Source: Rhodospirillales bacterium (lineage in GTDB: Bacteria; Pseudomonadota; Alphaproteobacteria; Acetobacterales; Acetobacteraceae). Taken from it: a DNA stretch of 50,673 nucleotides. The notes under the pieces are model-generated. The model had not been told where the DNA came from. It made no database searches and was given only the letters and a program-made list of their open reading frames with translations. Position numbers and translations under genes: made by a program. Numbering within the stretch: the first letter of the stretch is position 1; every line of letters begins with the position of its first letter. This document shows positions 17,636 through 25,675 of the stretch, piece by piece. Where the stretch lies: positions 1-50,673 of the forward strand of contig JAGWSV010000031.1 of the NCBI GenBank assembly GCA_028869315.1, given 5' to 3'.

Positions 17636-18895
17636 ATGCACATTGAATCTGACGTCCCCCGTCAATTGCAGCGCTCCGCGACCTCCGCCCGGCTTGCGGT
17701 TCGCGCGCTCGCCCAGACGTCCGCCGCCCAACGCGACGCCGCGTTGCGGGCGATGGCTGCTGCCGTCCGGACCGAGGCCCCGCAAATCCTGGCGGCCAAT
17801 GCCGCCGATCTTGCCGCTTCGACGGCCGGTCCGGCGTTCCGCGACCGGCTTGCCCTCGACCCGCCCCGCGTGGAGGCGATCGCCGCAGGGCTCGAGACCT
17901 TGGCCGCATTGCCGGACCCGCTGACACGCGATCTCGGCCATTGGACGCGGCCCAACGGGCTCCGGATCGCGCGCATCCCGGCGCCGATCGGCGTCATCGG
18001 CATGATCTATGAAAGCCGCCCGAATGTCGGCGCCGACGCTGCCGGCATCTGCATCAAGTCCGGCAACGCGGTGATCCTGCGCGGCGGCTCGGACAGTGCG
18101 CGCAGTGCCGCAGCGCTCCATGTGGCGCTCGCGCAGGGCCTGCGCGCCGCCGGCCTGCCGGAGCAGGCGGTGCAGATCGCCGGCGTGACCGATCGCGCCT
18201 ATGTCGCCGCCATGCTCGGTGCGGTCGGCCTGATCGACCTCATCATTCCGCGCGGCGGCAAGTCGCTGGTCGAGCGGGTGCAACGAGACGCGCGTGTCCC
18301 TGTGCTGGCGCACGCCGAAGGCCTCTGTCACACCTTCGTCCATGCCGCCGCCGATCCGGCGATGGCGCGCGCCGTCGTCGCCAATGCAAAGATGCGGCGC
18401 ACCGGGATCTGCGCCGCCACCGAAACCCTGCTGGTCGACCGGGCCGCCGCCCGCGACTTGCTGCCGCTGCTGGTGGCCGATCTGCGCGCCCTGGGCTGCG
18501 ACTTCCGTGCCGATCCCGATGCGCGGGCCATCGTGCCGAGCCTGCGTGCCGCGGAAGCGGGAGATTTCGACACCGAATGGCTGGATGCCACGCTCTCGGT
18601 CGCCGTCGTCGACGGGGTGGACGGGGCGCTCGATCACATCGCCCGCCATGGCAGCCAGCACACGGATGCTATTGTCACGGAGGATCGTGCCGCCGCGCAG
18701 GACTTTCTGCGCCGGATCGACAGTGCGGTCGCGCTGTGGAACGCCTCGACCCAGTTTTGCGACGGTGGAGAATTCGGCTTCGGCGCCGAGATCGGCATCG
18801 CCACCGGCCGGTTGCAAGCGCGCGGGCCGGTCGGACCCGAACAGCTCACTACTTATCGTTATGTGCTGGAAGGCAGCGGCCAGGTGCGGCCCTGA
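17636..18895 (+). CDS. proA: Glutamate-5-semialdehyde dehydrogenase (gamma-glutamyl phosphate reductase)
   Basis: The 419-aa product is the second enzyme of proline synthesis. It reduces gamma-glutamyl phosphate to glutamate-5-semialdehyde with NADPH in the cytoplasm. It is a member of the aldehyde dehydrogenase superfamily; the catalytic cysteine is Cys259 in RTGICAATETLL. The segment GVIGMIYESRPNV (about 120-132) and the C-terminal GAEIGIATGRLQARGPVG are characteristic of ProA. Length is typical. It opens a plus-strand run with nadD and rsfS next, an arrangement often seen in alphaproteobacteria. proB is not in the window. Confidence 0.97.
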   Translation: MHIESDVPRQLQRSATSARLAVRALAQTSAAQRDAALRAMAAAVRTEAPQILAANAADLAASTAGPAFRDRLALDPPRVEAIAAGLETLAALPDPLTRDLGHWTRPNGLRIARIPAPIGVIGMIYESRPNVGADAAGICIKSGNAVILRGGSDSARSAAALHVALAQGLRAAGLPEQAVQIAGVTDRAYVAAMLGAVGLIDLIIPRGGKSLVERVQRDARVPVLAHAEGLCHTFVHAAADPAMARAVVANAKMRRTGICAATETLLVDRAAARDLLPLLVADLRALGCDFRADPDARAIVPSLRAAEAGDFDTEWLDATLSVAVVDGVDGALDHIARHGSQHTDAIVTEDRAAAQDFLRRIDSAVALWNASTQFCDGGEFGFGAEIGIATGRLQARGPVGPEQLTTYRYVLEGSGQVRP

Positions 18896-18975
18896 AAGCA
18901 GCGACCCGGAAGGCGCCGACGCGGGGTGCGGGGTTTGGGCCGGCGCCGCCGCCGCGCTTCGGCGATCGGCGGCGG

Positions 18976-19551
18976 ATGCGCATCGGCCTGCTCGGCGGCT
19001 CGTTCAATCCCGCGCATGCGGGGCATCGCCATGTCGCCGACCTGGTGCGCCGGCGGCTGCAACTCGATCAAGTCTGGCTCCTTGTCTCCCCCGGCAATGT
19101 GCTGAAGCCGCGTGCCGGGATGGCGCCGTTTAGCGAACGGCTGGGCAGCGCGCGGTCCATCGCCGACGAACGGCGGGTCGTCGCAACCGGGATCGAGGCG
19201 GCGTGGCAAACGCGATACAGCATCGACACATTACGCCGCCTGCGCATCCGCTTCCCCCGCGTCCGCTTCGTTTGGGTGATGGGCGCCGACATTCTGGCGC
19301 AGTTACCACGCTGGCGGCGCTGGGAAGATTTTGTCCGCGACGTCCCCATTCTTGTGATGCCGCGTCCGTCGTATAATCTGCGGGCGCTGTCCGGGCAGGC
19401 CGCGCGCCGATGGCGCCGGGCGCGGCGGCCTGACCGTGCAGCGCCCAGGCTCGTGGACGCGGCGCCGCCGGCCTGGCTCTTTCTTCCGGCGCCGCAACAT
19501 CCTGCTTCGGCCAGCGCGATTCGCGCCGCCCGCAAAGGAGCCGTGCCATAA
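18976..19551 (+). CDS. nadD: Nicotinate-nucleotide adenylyltransferase
   Basis: The 191-aa product joins nicotinate mononucleotide and ATP to give deamido-NAD in NAD synthesis. The nucleotidyltransferase motif GGSFNPAHAGH (7-17) matches the family GSF-P-H-GH pattern, and the late segment ASASAIRAA stands in for the usual SST-IR motif. The frame extends far upstream, but ATG at 18976 gives the standard MRIGLLGGSF start. It follows proA after 80 bases. The stop TAA overlaps a possible ATA start of rsfS (ATAA), as discussed at that site. Confidence 0.94.
   Translation: MRIGLLGGSFNPAHAGHRHVADLVRRRLQLDQVWLLVSPGNVLKPRAGMAPFSERLGSARSIADERRVVATGIEAAWQTRYSIDTLRRLRIRFPRVRFVWVMGADILAQLPRWRRWEDFVRDVPILVMPRPSYNLRALSGQAARRWRRARRPDRAAPRLVDAAPPAWLFLPAPQHPASASAIRAARKGAVP
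19534..19551 (+). promoter_or_regulatory. Strong Shine-Dalgarno followed by ATA at the nadD/rsfS junction
   Basis: AAAGGAG (19534-19540) is followed after seven bases by ATA (19548-19550), which overlaps the nadD stop as ATAA. This is exactly the geometry of an ATGA start/stop overlap, with A in place of G. The rsfS frame is open from this point. Either AUA is used as a rare start, or the site is a relic and rsfS starts downstream at 19686/19689. Confidence 0.5.
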
Positions 19552-19688
19552 CCAAGCCGCCCCCGTCCTCAGGCCCCCGTGCTCCTGGCACCCGCCCGTC
19601 CGGCACCCGCAAGTCGGCTCCGCGCAAGCCGCCGCGGCCGCTGCCGGCAGCGGACAAGTCGCCGGGCTCGCCACGCAAGAAGGCGGTG

Positions 19689-20153
19689 ATGGCGGGTCCC
19701 TCCCGCCGTACCGAGTCCCGTTCCGCCGCCGGTGCCGCCAATGGGGTCACCACGGGGGCCGATGACGTGCTCGATCGCGTCCAGTGGCTCATCGTTGCCA
19801 GCCTCGAGGATGACAAGGCAGAGAATATCGTCACGCTCGATCTCGCCGGCCGTGCCTCGTTCTGCGATCGCATGGTGGTGGCAAGCGGGCTCGCCGACCG
19901 CCAGATCGCGGCAATGGCCGAGCATCTGGTTGAAAAGCTGCACGCGGCGGGCTTGCGGCGCATCCAGGTGGAGGGGACCGGAGGATCGGACTGGGTGCTG
20001 CTCGATGCCGGCGATATCGTCGTGCATCTTTTCAAGCCTGAGGCGCGCGCGATGTACGCGCTCGAAAAAATGTGGAGTGCCGACCTCGACGAAGTGACGC
20101 CCGAAGACGTGGCCGGCGGCGTAGTGACCGGCGGCGAAGTGACCGGCGGCTGA
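19689..20153 (+). CDS. rsfS: Ribosome silencing factor RsfS
   Basis: RsfS binds ribosomal protein L14 and blocks subunit joining when nutrients are short. The conserved domain runs from about residue 27 (VLDRVQWLIVASLEDDKAENI) through DRMVVASG, the EGTGGSDWVLLDAGDIVVHLF segment and LEKMW near the end. The conservative start is ATG 19689, with AGAAGG five bases upstream; GTG 19686 is adjacent. This gives 154 aa. The same frame is open back to 19548, where a perfect Shine-Dalgarno precedes ATA; that form would be 201 aa with a basic, Pro/Ala-rich extension. A short Gly/Val repeat (GGxVTGGEVTGG) ends the protein. Neighbour nadD is the usual partner of this gene. Confidence 0.9.
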   Translation: MAGPSRRTESRSAAGAANGVTTGADDVLDRVQWLIVASLEDDKAENIVTLDLAGRASFCDRMVVASGLADRQIAAMAEHLVEKLHAAGLRRIQVEGTGGSDWVLLDAGDIVVHLFKPEARAMYALEKMWSADLDEVTPEDVAGGVVTGGEVTGG

Positions 20154-20185
20154 TCTCGCGAGGCACCCCCATCGGTTCGCAGCCT

Positions 20186-22822
20186 GTGCCCGCGGCCCGC
20201 GCGTTGCCGTCTGCCGCCGGGGCTTCCCCGGTCATGGCGCAGTGGTTCGCGCTGAAAGCGACGCAGCCGGACGCGCTGCTGTTCTTCCGCATGGGGGATT
20301 TCTACGAACTGTTCTTCACCGACGCCGAGGCGGCGGCGAGCGCGCTCGATATCGCGCTCACCGCGCGCGGCGAGCACGCCGGCGCGCCGATCGCGATGTG
20401 CGGAGTGCCGGTGCACGCCGCCGAGGCCTATCTGGCCCGGCTCATCCGCCGCGGCTTCCGGGTCGCCGTGGCCGAGCAGATGGAGGACCCGAAGACCCGG
20501 GCCGGCAAGGCCCCGATTCGCCGCGAGGTGGTGCGTCTGATCACGCCGGGCACCTTGACCGAGGACAGCCTGCTCGATGCCGCCCGCCCGAACCTGCTGC
20601 TTGCGCTCGCGGTCGCGCGCGCAGGGGTCGGCGCCGCTTGGCTCGACATCTCCACCGGCCTGTTTGAGACGGCAGCGCTGGCGGCGGGTGACTTGCCCGC
20701 GTTGCTCGGGCGGCTCGACCCGGCGGAAATCCTGGCCGGCACCGGCCTGGAACTGGGCGAGTGGGAGGGACGGCGCGGGCCGGAGAGCCTGCCCCCGCCA
20801 CCCGAAGCGGCCCGCCGGCGGCTGGCAGAGGCGTTCGCGGCCGCCAGCGTCGACGCGTTCGGCAGCTTCACCGATGTGGAAGCTCAGGCCGCGGCGGCGG
20901 CGCTCGACTATGTGCGGACCACATCAGCCGGCGCGCTGCCGCATCTGGGACGCCCGGTTCCGCGCGGGGCAGAGGGCGTGCTGGCGATGGACCCGGCGAC
21001 GCGGGCAAGCCTCGAGCTGCTTCGCACACGGGATGGCCGCATGCCGCACAGCCTGTTCGCCGCCATCGACCGCAGCGTGACGGCGCCCGGGGCGCGACTG
21101 CTCGGCGGCTGGATCGCCGCGCCGCTGACCGATGCGGAGGCGATCGCCGGGCGACAGGATGCGTGGTCGTGGATGGGCGCCAACCCGGCCGCCACGACCC
21201 GGTTGCGCGCGGCGCTGCGGGCAGCGCCGGACATGGCGCGCGCACTCGGGCGGCTGTCCGTGCAGCGCGGCGGACCCCGCGACCTCGCGGCCTTGCGCGC
21301 CGGCCTCGCCGCGGCCCGGGGCGCTGCCGAGGCATTGGCCGGGCCTCTGCCGGGCCTCCTGGCCACGGCGCGCGCGGCGCTGACGCCCGATCCGGCGCTG
21401 GAGGCGACCCTGGCCGCGGCACTGACCGAGCCGGCGCCGCTGCGGCTTGACGACGGGGCGGCCATTTGTCCTGGTTTCGATCCGGAACTGGATGCCGAGC
21501 GGGGCCTGCGAGACGACAGCCGCAAGGTCCTGGCCCGGCTGCAGCTCGACTACGCGCAGCGCTTCGGCGCTGCCAGCCTGAAGATCCGACATCACGCCCA
21601 GCTGGGCTACGTGATCGAGGTGCCGGCTGCGGCGGCCGAGCGGCTGCGCGCCGAGCCGGCCCTGACATTGCGCCAGTCGATGGCCAACGCCGCGCGCTTT
21701 TCCACCGCCGAGCTCGCCGATCTCGATCGCCGCATCGCGGAGGCGGCGGAACGGTCCGCTGCTCGCGAGCGTACGGTCTTCGCCCATCTCGTCCGCCTGG
21801 CGCTCGACCAGGCGGCGGCGATCGCCGCGGCGGCCGACGCGCTGGCGCTGCTGGACGTCGCGCAGTCGGCCGCCGCGCTGGCGCAAGGCGGGCGCTGGTG
21901 TCGCCCGGTGCTGACCGCGGAAGCCGACTTCATTGCCCGTGGCGCCCGCCATTCGGTCGTGGAGGCCGCTCTCGCGGGGTCGGCAACCGCCTTTGTTCCC
22001 AATGATTGCGACTTGTCGCCGGACCGACGGCTGCTGCTGCTGACCGGGCCGAACATGGCGGGCAAATCGACCTTCCTGCGCCAGAACGCGCTGCTGGTGG
22101 TGCTCGCGCAGGCCGGGCTGCCGGTGCCGGCGGAAAGCTTGCGTCTCGGCATCGTCGACCGGCTGTTCTCCCGCGTCGGCGCCGCCGACGATCTGGCGCG
22201 CGGGCGTTCCACATTCATGGTGGAGATGACCGAGACCGCCGCCATCCTGCACCAGGCCGGCCCGCGTTCGCTCGTGGTGGTCGACGAGATCGGGCGCGGC
22301 ACCGCGACCCTTGACGGGCTCGCAATTGCCTGGGCGGTGTTGGAAGCGCTGCACGGGGCGATCCGCTGCCGGACCATTTTCGCCACACATTTCCATGAAC
22401 TTGCGGCGCTGGCCGAGCGGCTGCCGCGCCTCAGGCCGCACACGATGCGGGTGAAGGAGTGGAAACGTACGGTGGTGTTCCTCCATGAGGTGGCGGAAGG
22501 TGCGGCGGGCCGGTCTTGGGGCGTGCATGTTGCGGAGCTTGCGGGCGTGCCGACCCCGGTGGTGCGCCGGGCGGCGGCGCTGCTGGCGGCGCTGGAGGCT
22601 GAAGCCGGCCCGCTGCGTGCCGGCGCCGCGCTGGGCGCATTGCCGCTGTTCGCCGCCGTCGGCTCTCCCACGCCATCTGCGCCCCCAGATACGACGAACG
22701 GGCGTCTGCTCGCCGAATTGGCCGGGCTCGATCCTGACCGCTTGTCGCCGCGTGAGGCGCTCGACGCGCTCTATCGTCTCAAATCGCTGCTTCCGGCTTG
22801 CGCCGGCGGCGATGCCGAGTAG
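20186..22822 (+). CDS. mutS: DNA mismatch repair protein MutS
   Basis: The 878-aa product recognises mismatches and starts repair. The mismatch-probing Phe-x-Glu is at 39-41 in GDFYELF. The ATPase domain has Walker A GPNMAGKST (621-629), the ARGRSTFMVEM signature and Walker B DEIGRGTATLDG. Length fits the family. The start is uncertain: GTG 20186 was chosen as the first canonical codon after the rsfS stop, but it lacks a good Shine-Dalgarno. ATG 20234 is an alternative. A GAGG lies seven bases before an in-frame ATC at 20171. glnD follows after nine bases, a neighbourhood common in alphaproteobacteria. mutL is 13 kb downstream. Confidence 0.96.
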   Translation: MPAARALPSAAGASPVMAQWFALKATQPDALLFFRMGDFYELFFTDAEAAASALDIALTARGEHAGAPIAMCGVPVHAAEAYLARLIRRGFRVAVAEQMEDPKTRAGKAPIRREVVRLITPGTLTEDSLLDAARPNLLLALAVARAGVGAAWLDISTGLFETAALAAGDLPALLGRLDPAEILAGTGLELGEWEGRRGPESLPPPPEAARRRLAEAFAAASVDAFGSFTDVEAQAAAAALDYVRTTSAGALPHLGRPVPRGAEGVLAMDPATRASLELLRTRDGRMPHSLFAAIDRSVTAPGARLLGGWIAAPLTDAEAIAGRQDAWSWMGANPAATTRLRAALRAAPDMARALGRLSVQRGGPRDLAALRAGLAAARGAAEALAGPLPGLLATARAALTPDPALEATLAAALTEPAPLRLDDGAAICPGFDPELDAERGLRDDSRKVLARLQLDYAQRFGAASLKIRHHAQLGYVIEVPAAAAERLRAEPALTLRQSMANAARFSTAELADLDRRIAEAAERSAARERTVFAHLVRLALDQAAAIAAAADALALLDVAQSAAALAQGGRWCRPVLTAEADFIARGARHSVVEAALAGSATAFVPNDCDLSPDRRLLLLTGPNMAGKSTFLRQNALLVVLAQAGLPVPAESLRLGIVDRLFSRVGAADDLARGRSTFMVEMTETAAILHQAGPRSLVVVDEIGRGTATLDGLAIAWAVLEALHGAIRCRTIFATHFHELAALAERLPRLRPHTMRVKEWKRTVVFLHEVAEGAAGRSWGVHVAELAGVPTPVVRRAAALLAALEAEAGPLRAGAALGALPLFAAVGSPTPSAPPDTTNGRLLAELAGLDPDRLSPREALDALYRLKSLLPACAGGDAE

Positions 22823-22831
22823 CATCATCAA

Positions 22832-25648
22832 ATGTTGAGCAACGCCCCTGTGCCGCAAACCGCCGACCACGCCGAGCCGTTGCCCGAGGCTCTGGCCGCG
22901 CTCGTCGCGGCGGACGGGACGGTTTCGCGGGACGCCGCGCTGGGGGCGTTCCGGCGCCATCTGGCCCGTATCCAGGCACAGGTGCGCGAAACCTTTGAAC
23001 AGGGCGAGATCACCGGGCTGGAGGCCGGACACCAGTTGTCTGGCCTGACCGACGGGCTGACGAGCGCGCTCTACGCGCACGCCGTGGCGGCGATGGGCGG
23101 GGTCGAAGCGCTGACGGTGGCGGCGACGGGCGGCTATGGCCGAGGAACCCTGGCGCCGTTCAGCGACATCGACCTGCTGTTCCTGACCGCGCACGAACCA
23201 TCTCCGCATACGCTCGCGGTGGTGGAATACATGCTCTATTTCCTCTGGGATCTCGGGCTGAAGGTCGGTCACGCCACCCGCTCGATCTCGGAATGCCTCA
23301 GCGAGGCGGCCAAGGACATCACGATCCGCACGGCCCTGCTGGATGCGCGTTTCCTTGCCGGCGATGGCGTGCTGTTCGACGACTTTCACCGACGTTTCCG
23401 CGCCGCCTGCAAGGAATCGGGCGCCGCCGAGTTCATTGCCGCCAAGCAGGCCGAGCGTGAGGCGCGTCATCGCCGCTTCGGCGACAGCCCCTACGTGGTC
23501 GAACCGAACATCAAAGAGGGGCGTGGCGGGCTGCGCGACCTGCAGACGCTCTACTGGATCGCCCGCTACGTTTTCGAAACCTACACGATGGGCGAGCTGG
23601 CCGACGTGGCCGGCGTACTCTCGGCGGAGGAAGCGCGCCACGCCCGCCGGTCGTGGGAGTTCCTGTGGACCCTGCGCTTCCATCTCCATTACGTCGCCGG
23701 TCGGGCGGAGGAGCGGCTGACCTTCGATCTGCAACCGGTGGTTGGCGCGCGCATGGGCTATACGCGCCACGGCCGGCAGGATGGGGTGGAGCGCTTCATG
23801 CGCCACTACTTCCTCACCGCCCGTGACATCGCCCGGCTGACGCGGGTGCTGGAGCCGGCCATCCTCCGCACCGCGCTCGGCCCGCCGGCCATCACGGCAG
23901 AGACCGACAAGGCGCTGATCGCCGCGGGCTTCGTCCTCGCCGAAGGGGATCTGATGCCGGTCGCTGGGCGCGACTTTACCGCCGAGCCGATCCAGATGCT
24001 GCGCATCCTCAAGGTGGCGCGCGATCGCGACCTCGCGCTGCATCCACTGGCGATGCGCGCGTTGATCCGCAACGAACGTGCCGCTTCCCGTCTGCGGGGC
24101 GATCCGGCGGCGGCGACCCTGTTCATGGACCTGATGTGCGGCCACCCGCCGTCGCCCTCCGTCGGGCATGGCGGCCACGGCCGCGAAAGCCGCCATCCGG
24201 ACGGCGCGCGATGGCTTGCTATCCTGAACGAAGCCGGGTTCCTGGGACGCTACCTGCCCGACTGGGGCCGTATCGTCGGCCAGATGCAGTTCGACACCTA
24301 CCATGTCTTCACCGTCGACGAGCACACGATCGAAGCGATCCGGATCCTGAACACGCTGGAACGCGGCGAGCTTGCTGAGGTGGCACCGATCGCCTCCGGC
24401 CTTGTCGACCATATCCAATCGCGCCGCGCGCTCTATCTGGCCATGCTGCTGCATGACATCGCGAAAGGGCGCGGTGGCGACCACTCCCGGATCGGTGCCG
24501 AAATCGCGCTGGATGTGGGCCCGACACTCGGCCTGTCGGCCGAAGAAACCGAAACCGTCTCCTGGCTCGTGCTCCATCACCTCCTGCTGAGCGAGACCGC
24601 GTTCAAGCGCGATATCGACGACCCCAAAACCATCCTCGATCTTGCTGATACGATCCAATCTCCGGAGCGGCTGCGCCTGCTGCTGGTGCTGACCGTGGCC
24701 GACATGCGCGCGGTGTCGAAGAAAGTCTGGAACGGCTGGAAAGCCACGCTACTGCGCGAGCTCTACAACCGGGTCGCCGAGGTGCTGGAAGGCGGGCTTG
24801 CCACGACGGAACGCGACGTGCGGGTGAGCCGTGCCAAGGACGCGGCGGCCGCGCTGCTTGCCGACTGGCCAGAGGAGGCGATCGGCGTCTTCCTGGCACT
24901 TGGTTATCCCGGCTACTGGCTCTCGTTCGATCCGGAAACCCACGCCCGCCACGCGCGACTGATCCGCGGGGCGGATCAGCGCGGCGCGCCGCTCACGGTC
25001 GATACCGAGCCGCTGCCGGCCCGCGCGGTGACGGAGGTCACTGTGTATTGCGCCGACCATGCCGGCCTGTTCAGCAAGATCTCGGGCGCGTTGGCGGTGG
25101 CCGGCGCGTCGATCGTCGATGCCCGTATCCACACCATGACCAACGGTATGGCGCTGGATACGTTCTGGGTGCAGGACGCCGCCGGCGGAACGTTCGAGGC
25201 ACCGCATCGGCTTGCCCGCCTCGCCGCGCTGATCGAGCAGGCCTTGTCCGGCCGGCTCCGGCTCTCGGCGGAAATCCACAAGCTGTCGAAAGCACTGGTC
25301 GGTCAGCGCATGCGCGCGATTCACGTGCCGCCGCGGGTGGTGATCGATAACCGGGCGTCCAACCGGTACACCGTCCTGGAGGTGAACGGCCGCGACCGTC
25401 CGGGCCTGCTCCACGACGTGACCGCGGCGATCAGCGAGCAGGGGCTGCAGATCGCCTCCGCCCATGTCACCACCTACGGCGTGCGGGCGGTCGACGTGTT
25501 CTACGTCAAGGACGTGTTCGGGCTGAAAGTGGAGAACGAGCAGAAGCTGCGGCAATTGCGCGAAGCGCTCCTTGTTGCGCTCGCCAATCCGGAGGAGGCG
25601 CCGGTGGCGGCGCCCGCGGTGCCGCGTCGCCGTCGTGCCGTCGGCTGA
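22832..25648 (+). CDS. glnD: [Protein-PII] uridylyltransferase / uridylyl-removing enzyme
   Basis: The 938-aa bifunctional nitrogen sensor adds UMP to PII proteins when glutamine is low and removes it when glutamine is high. Parts in order: a nucleotidyltransferase domain with GGYGRGTLAPFSDIDLLFL (100-118, metal ligands Asp112 and Asp114); a PII-UTase helical region; an HD domain with MLLHDIAKGRGGDH near 545 for deuridylylation; and two C-terminal ACT domains (around 735 and 850) that bind glutamine. Length and order are typical. It lies close to glnE across one opposing gene, so the two enzymes acting on PII and glutamine synthetase are near neighbours. Confidence 0.97.
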   Translation: MLSNAPVPQTADHAEPLPEALAALVAADGTVSRDAALGAFRRHLARIQAQVRETFEQGEITGLEAGHQLSGLTDGLTSALYAHAVAAMGGVEALTVAATGGYGRGTLAPFSDIDLLFLTAHEPSPHTLAVVEYMLYFLWDLGLKVGHATRSISECLSEAAKDITIRTALLDARFLAGDGVLFDDFHRRFRAACKESGAAEFIAAKQAEREARHRRFGDSPYVVEPNIKEGRGGLRDLQTLYWIARYVFETYTMGELADVAGVLSAEEARHARRSWEFLWTLRFHLHYVAGRAEERLTFDLQPVVGARMGYTRHGRQDGVERFMRHYFLTARDIARLTRVLEPAILRTALGPPAITAETDKALIAAGFVLAEGDLMPVAGRDFTAEPIQMLRILKVARDRDLALHPLAMRALIRNERAASRLRGDPAAATLFMDLMCGHPPSPSVGHGGHGRESRHPDGARWLAILNEAGFLGRYLPDWGRIVGQMQFDTYHVFTVDEHTIEAIRILNTLERGELAEVAPIASGLVDHIQSRRALYLAMLLHDIAKGRGGDHSRIGAEIALDVGPTLGLSAEETETVSWLVLHHLLLSETAFKRDIDDPKTILDLADTIQSPERLRLLLVLTVADMRAVSKKVWNGWKATLLRELYNRVAEVLEGGLATTERDVRVSRAKDAAAALLADWPEEAIGVFLALGYPGYWLSFDPETHARHARLIRGADQRGAPLTVDTEPLPARAVTEVTVYCADHAGLFSKISGALAVAGASIVDARIHTMTNGMALDTFWVQDAAGGTFEAPHRLARLAALIEQALSGRLRLSAEIHKLSKALVGQRMRAIHVPPRVVIDNRASNRYTVLEVNGRDRPGLLHDVTAAISEQGLQIASAHVTTYGVRAVDVFYVKDVFGLKVENEQKLRQLREALLVALANPEEAPVAAPAVPRRRRAVG

Positions 25649-25675
25649 GATCCGATCGAACCGCCGCCGGACGAG

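Noticed and set aside
20924-24658. Minus-strand open frame of over 1200 codons opposite mutS and glnD
   Set aside because: It lies antisense to two well-conserved genes. Its translation is rich in Arg, Gln and His with no recognisable domain. Long antisense frames are common in GC-rich DNA.
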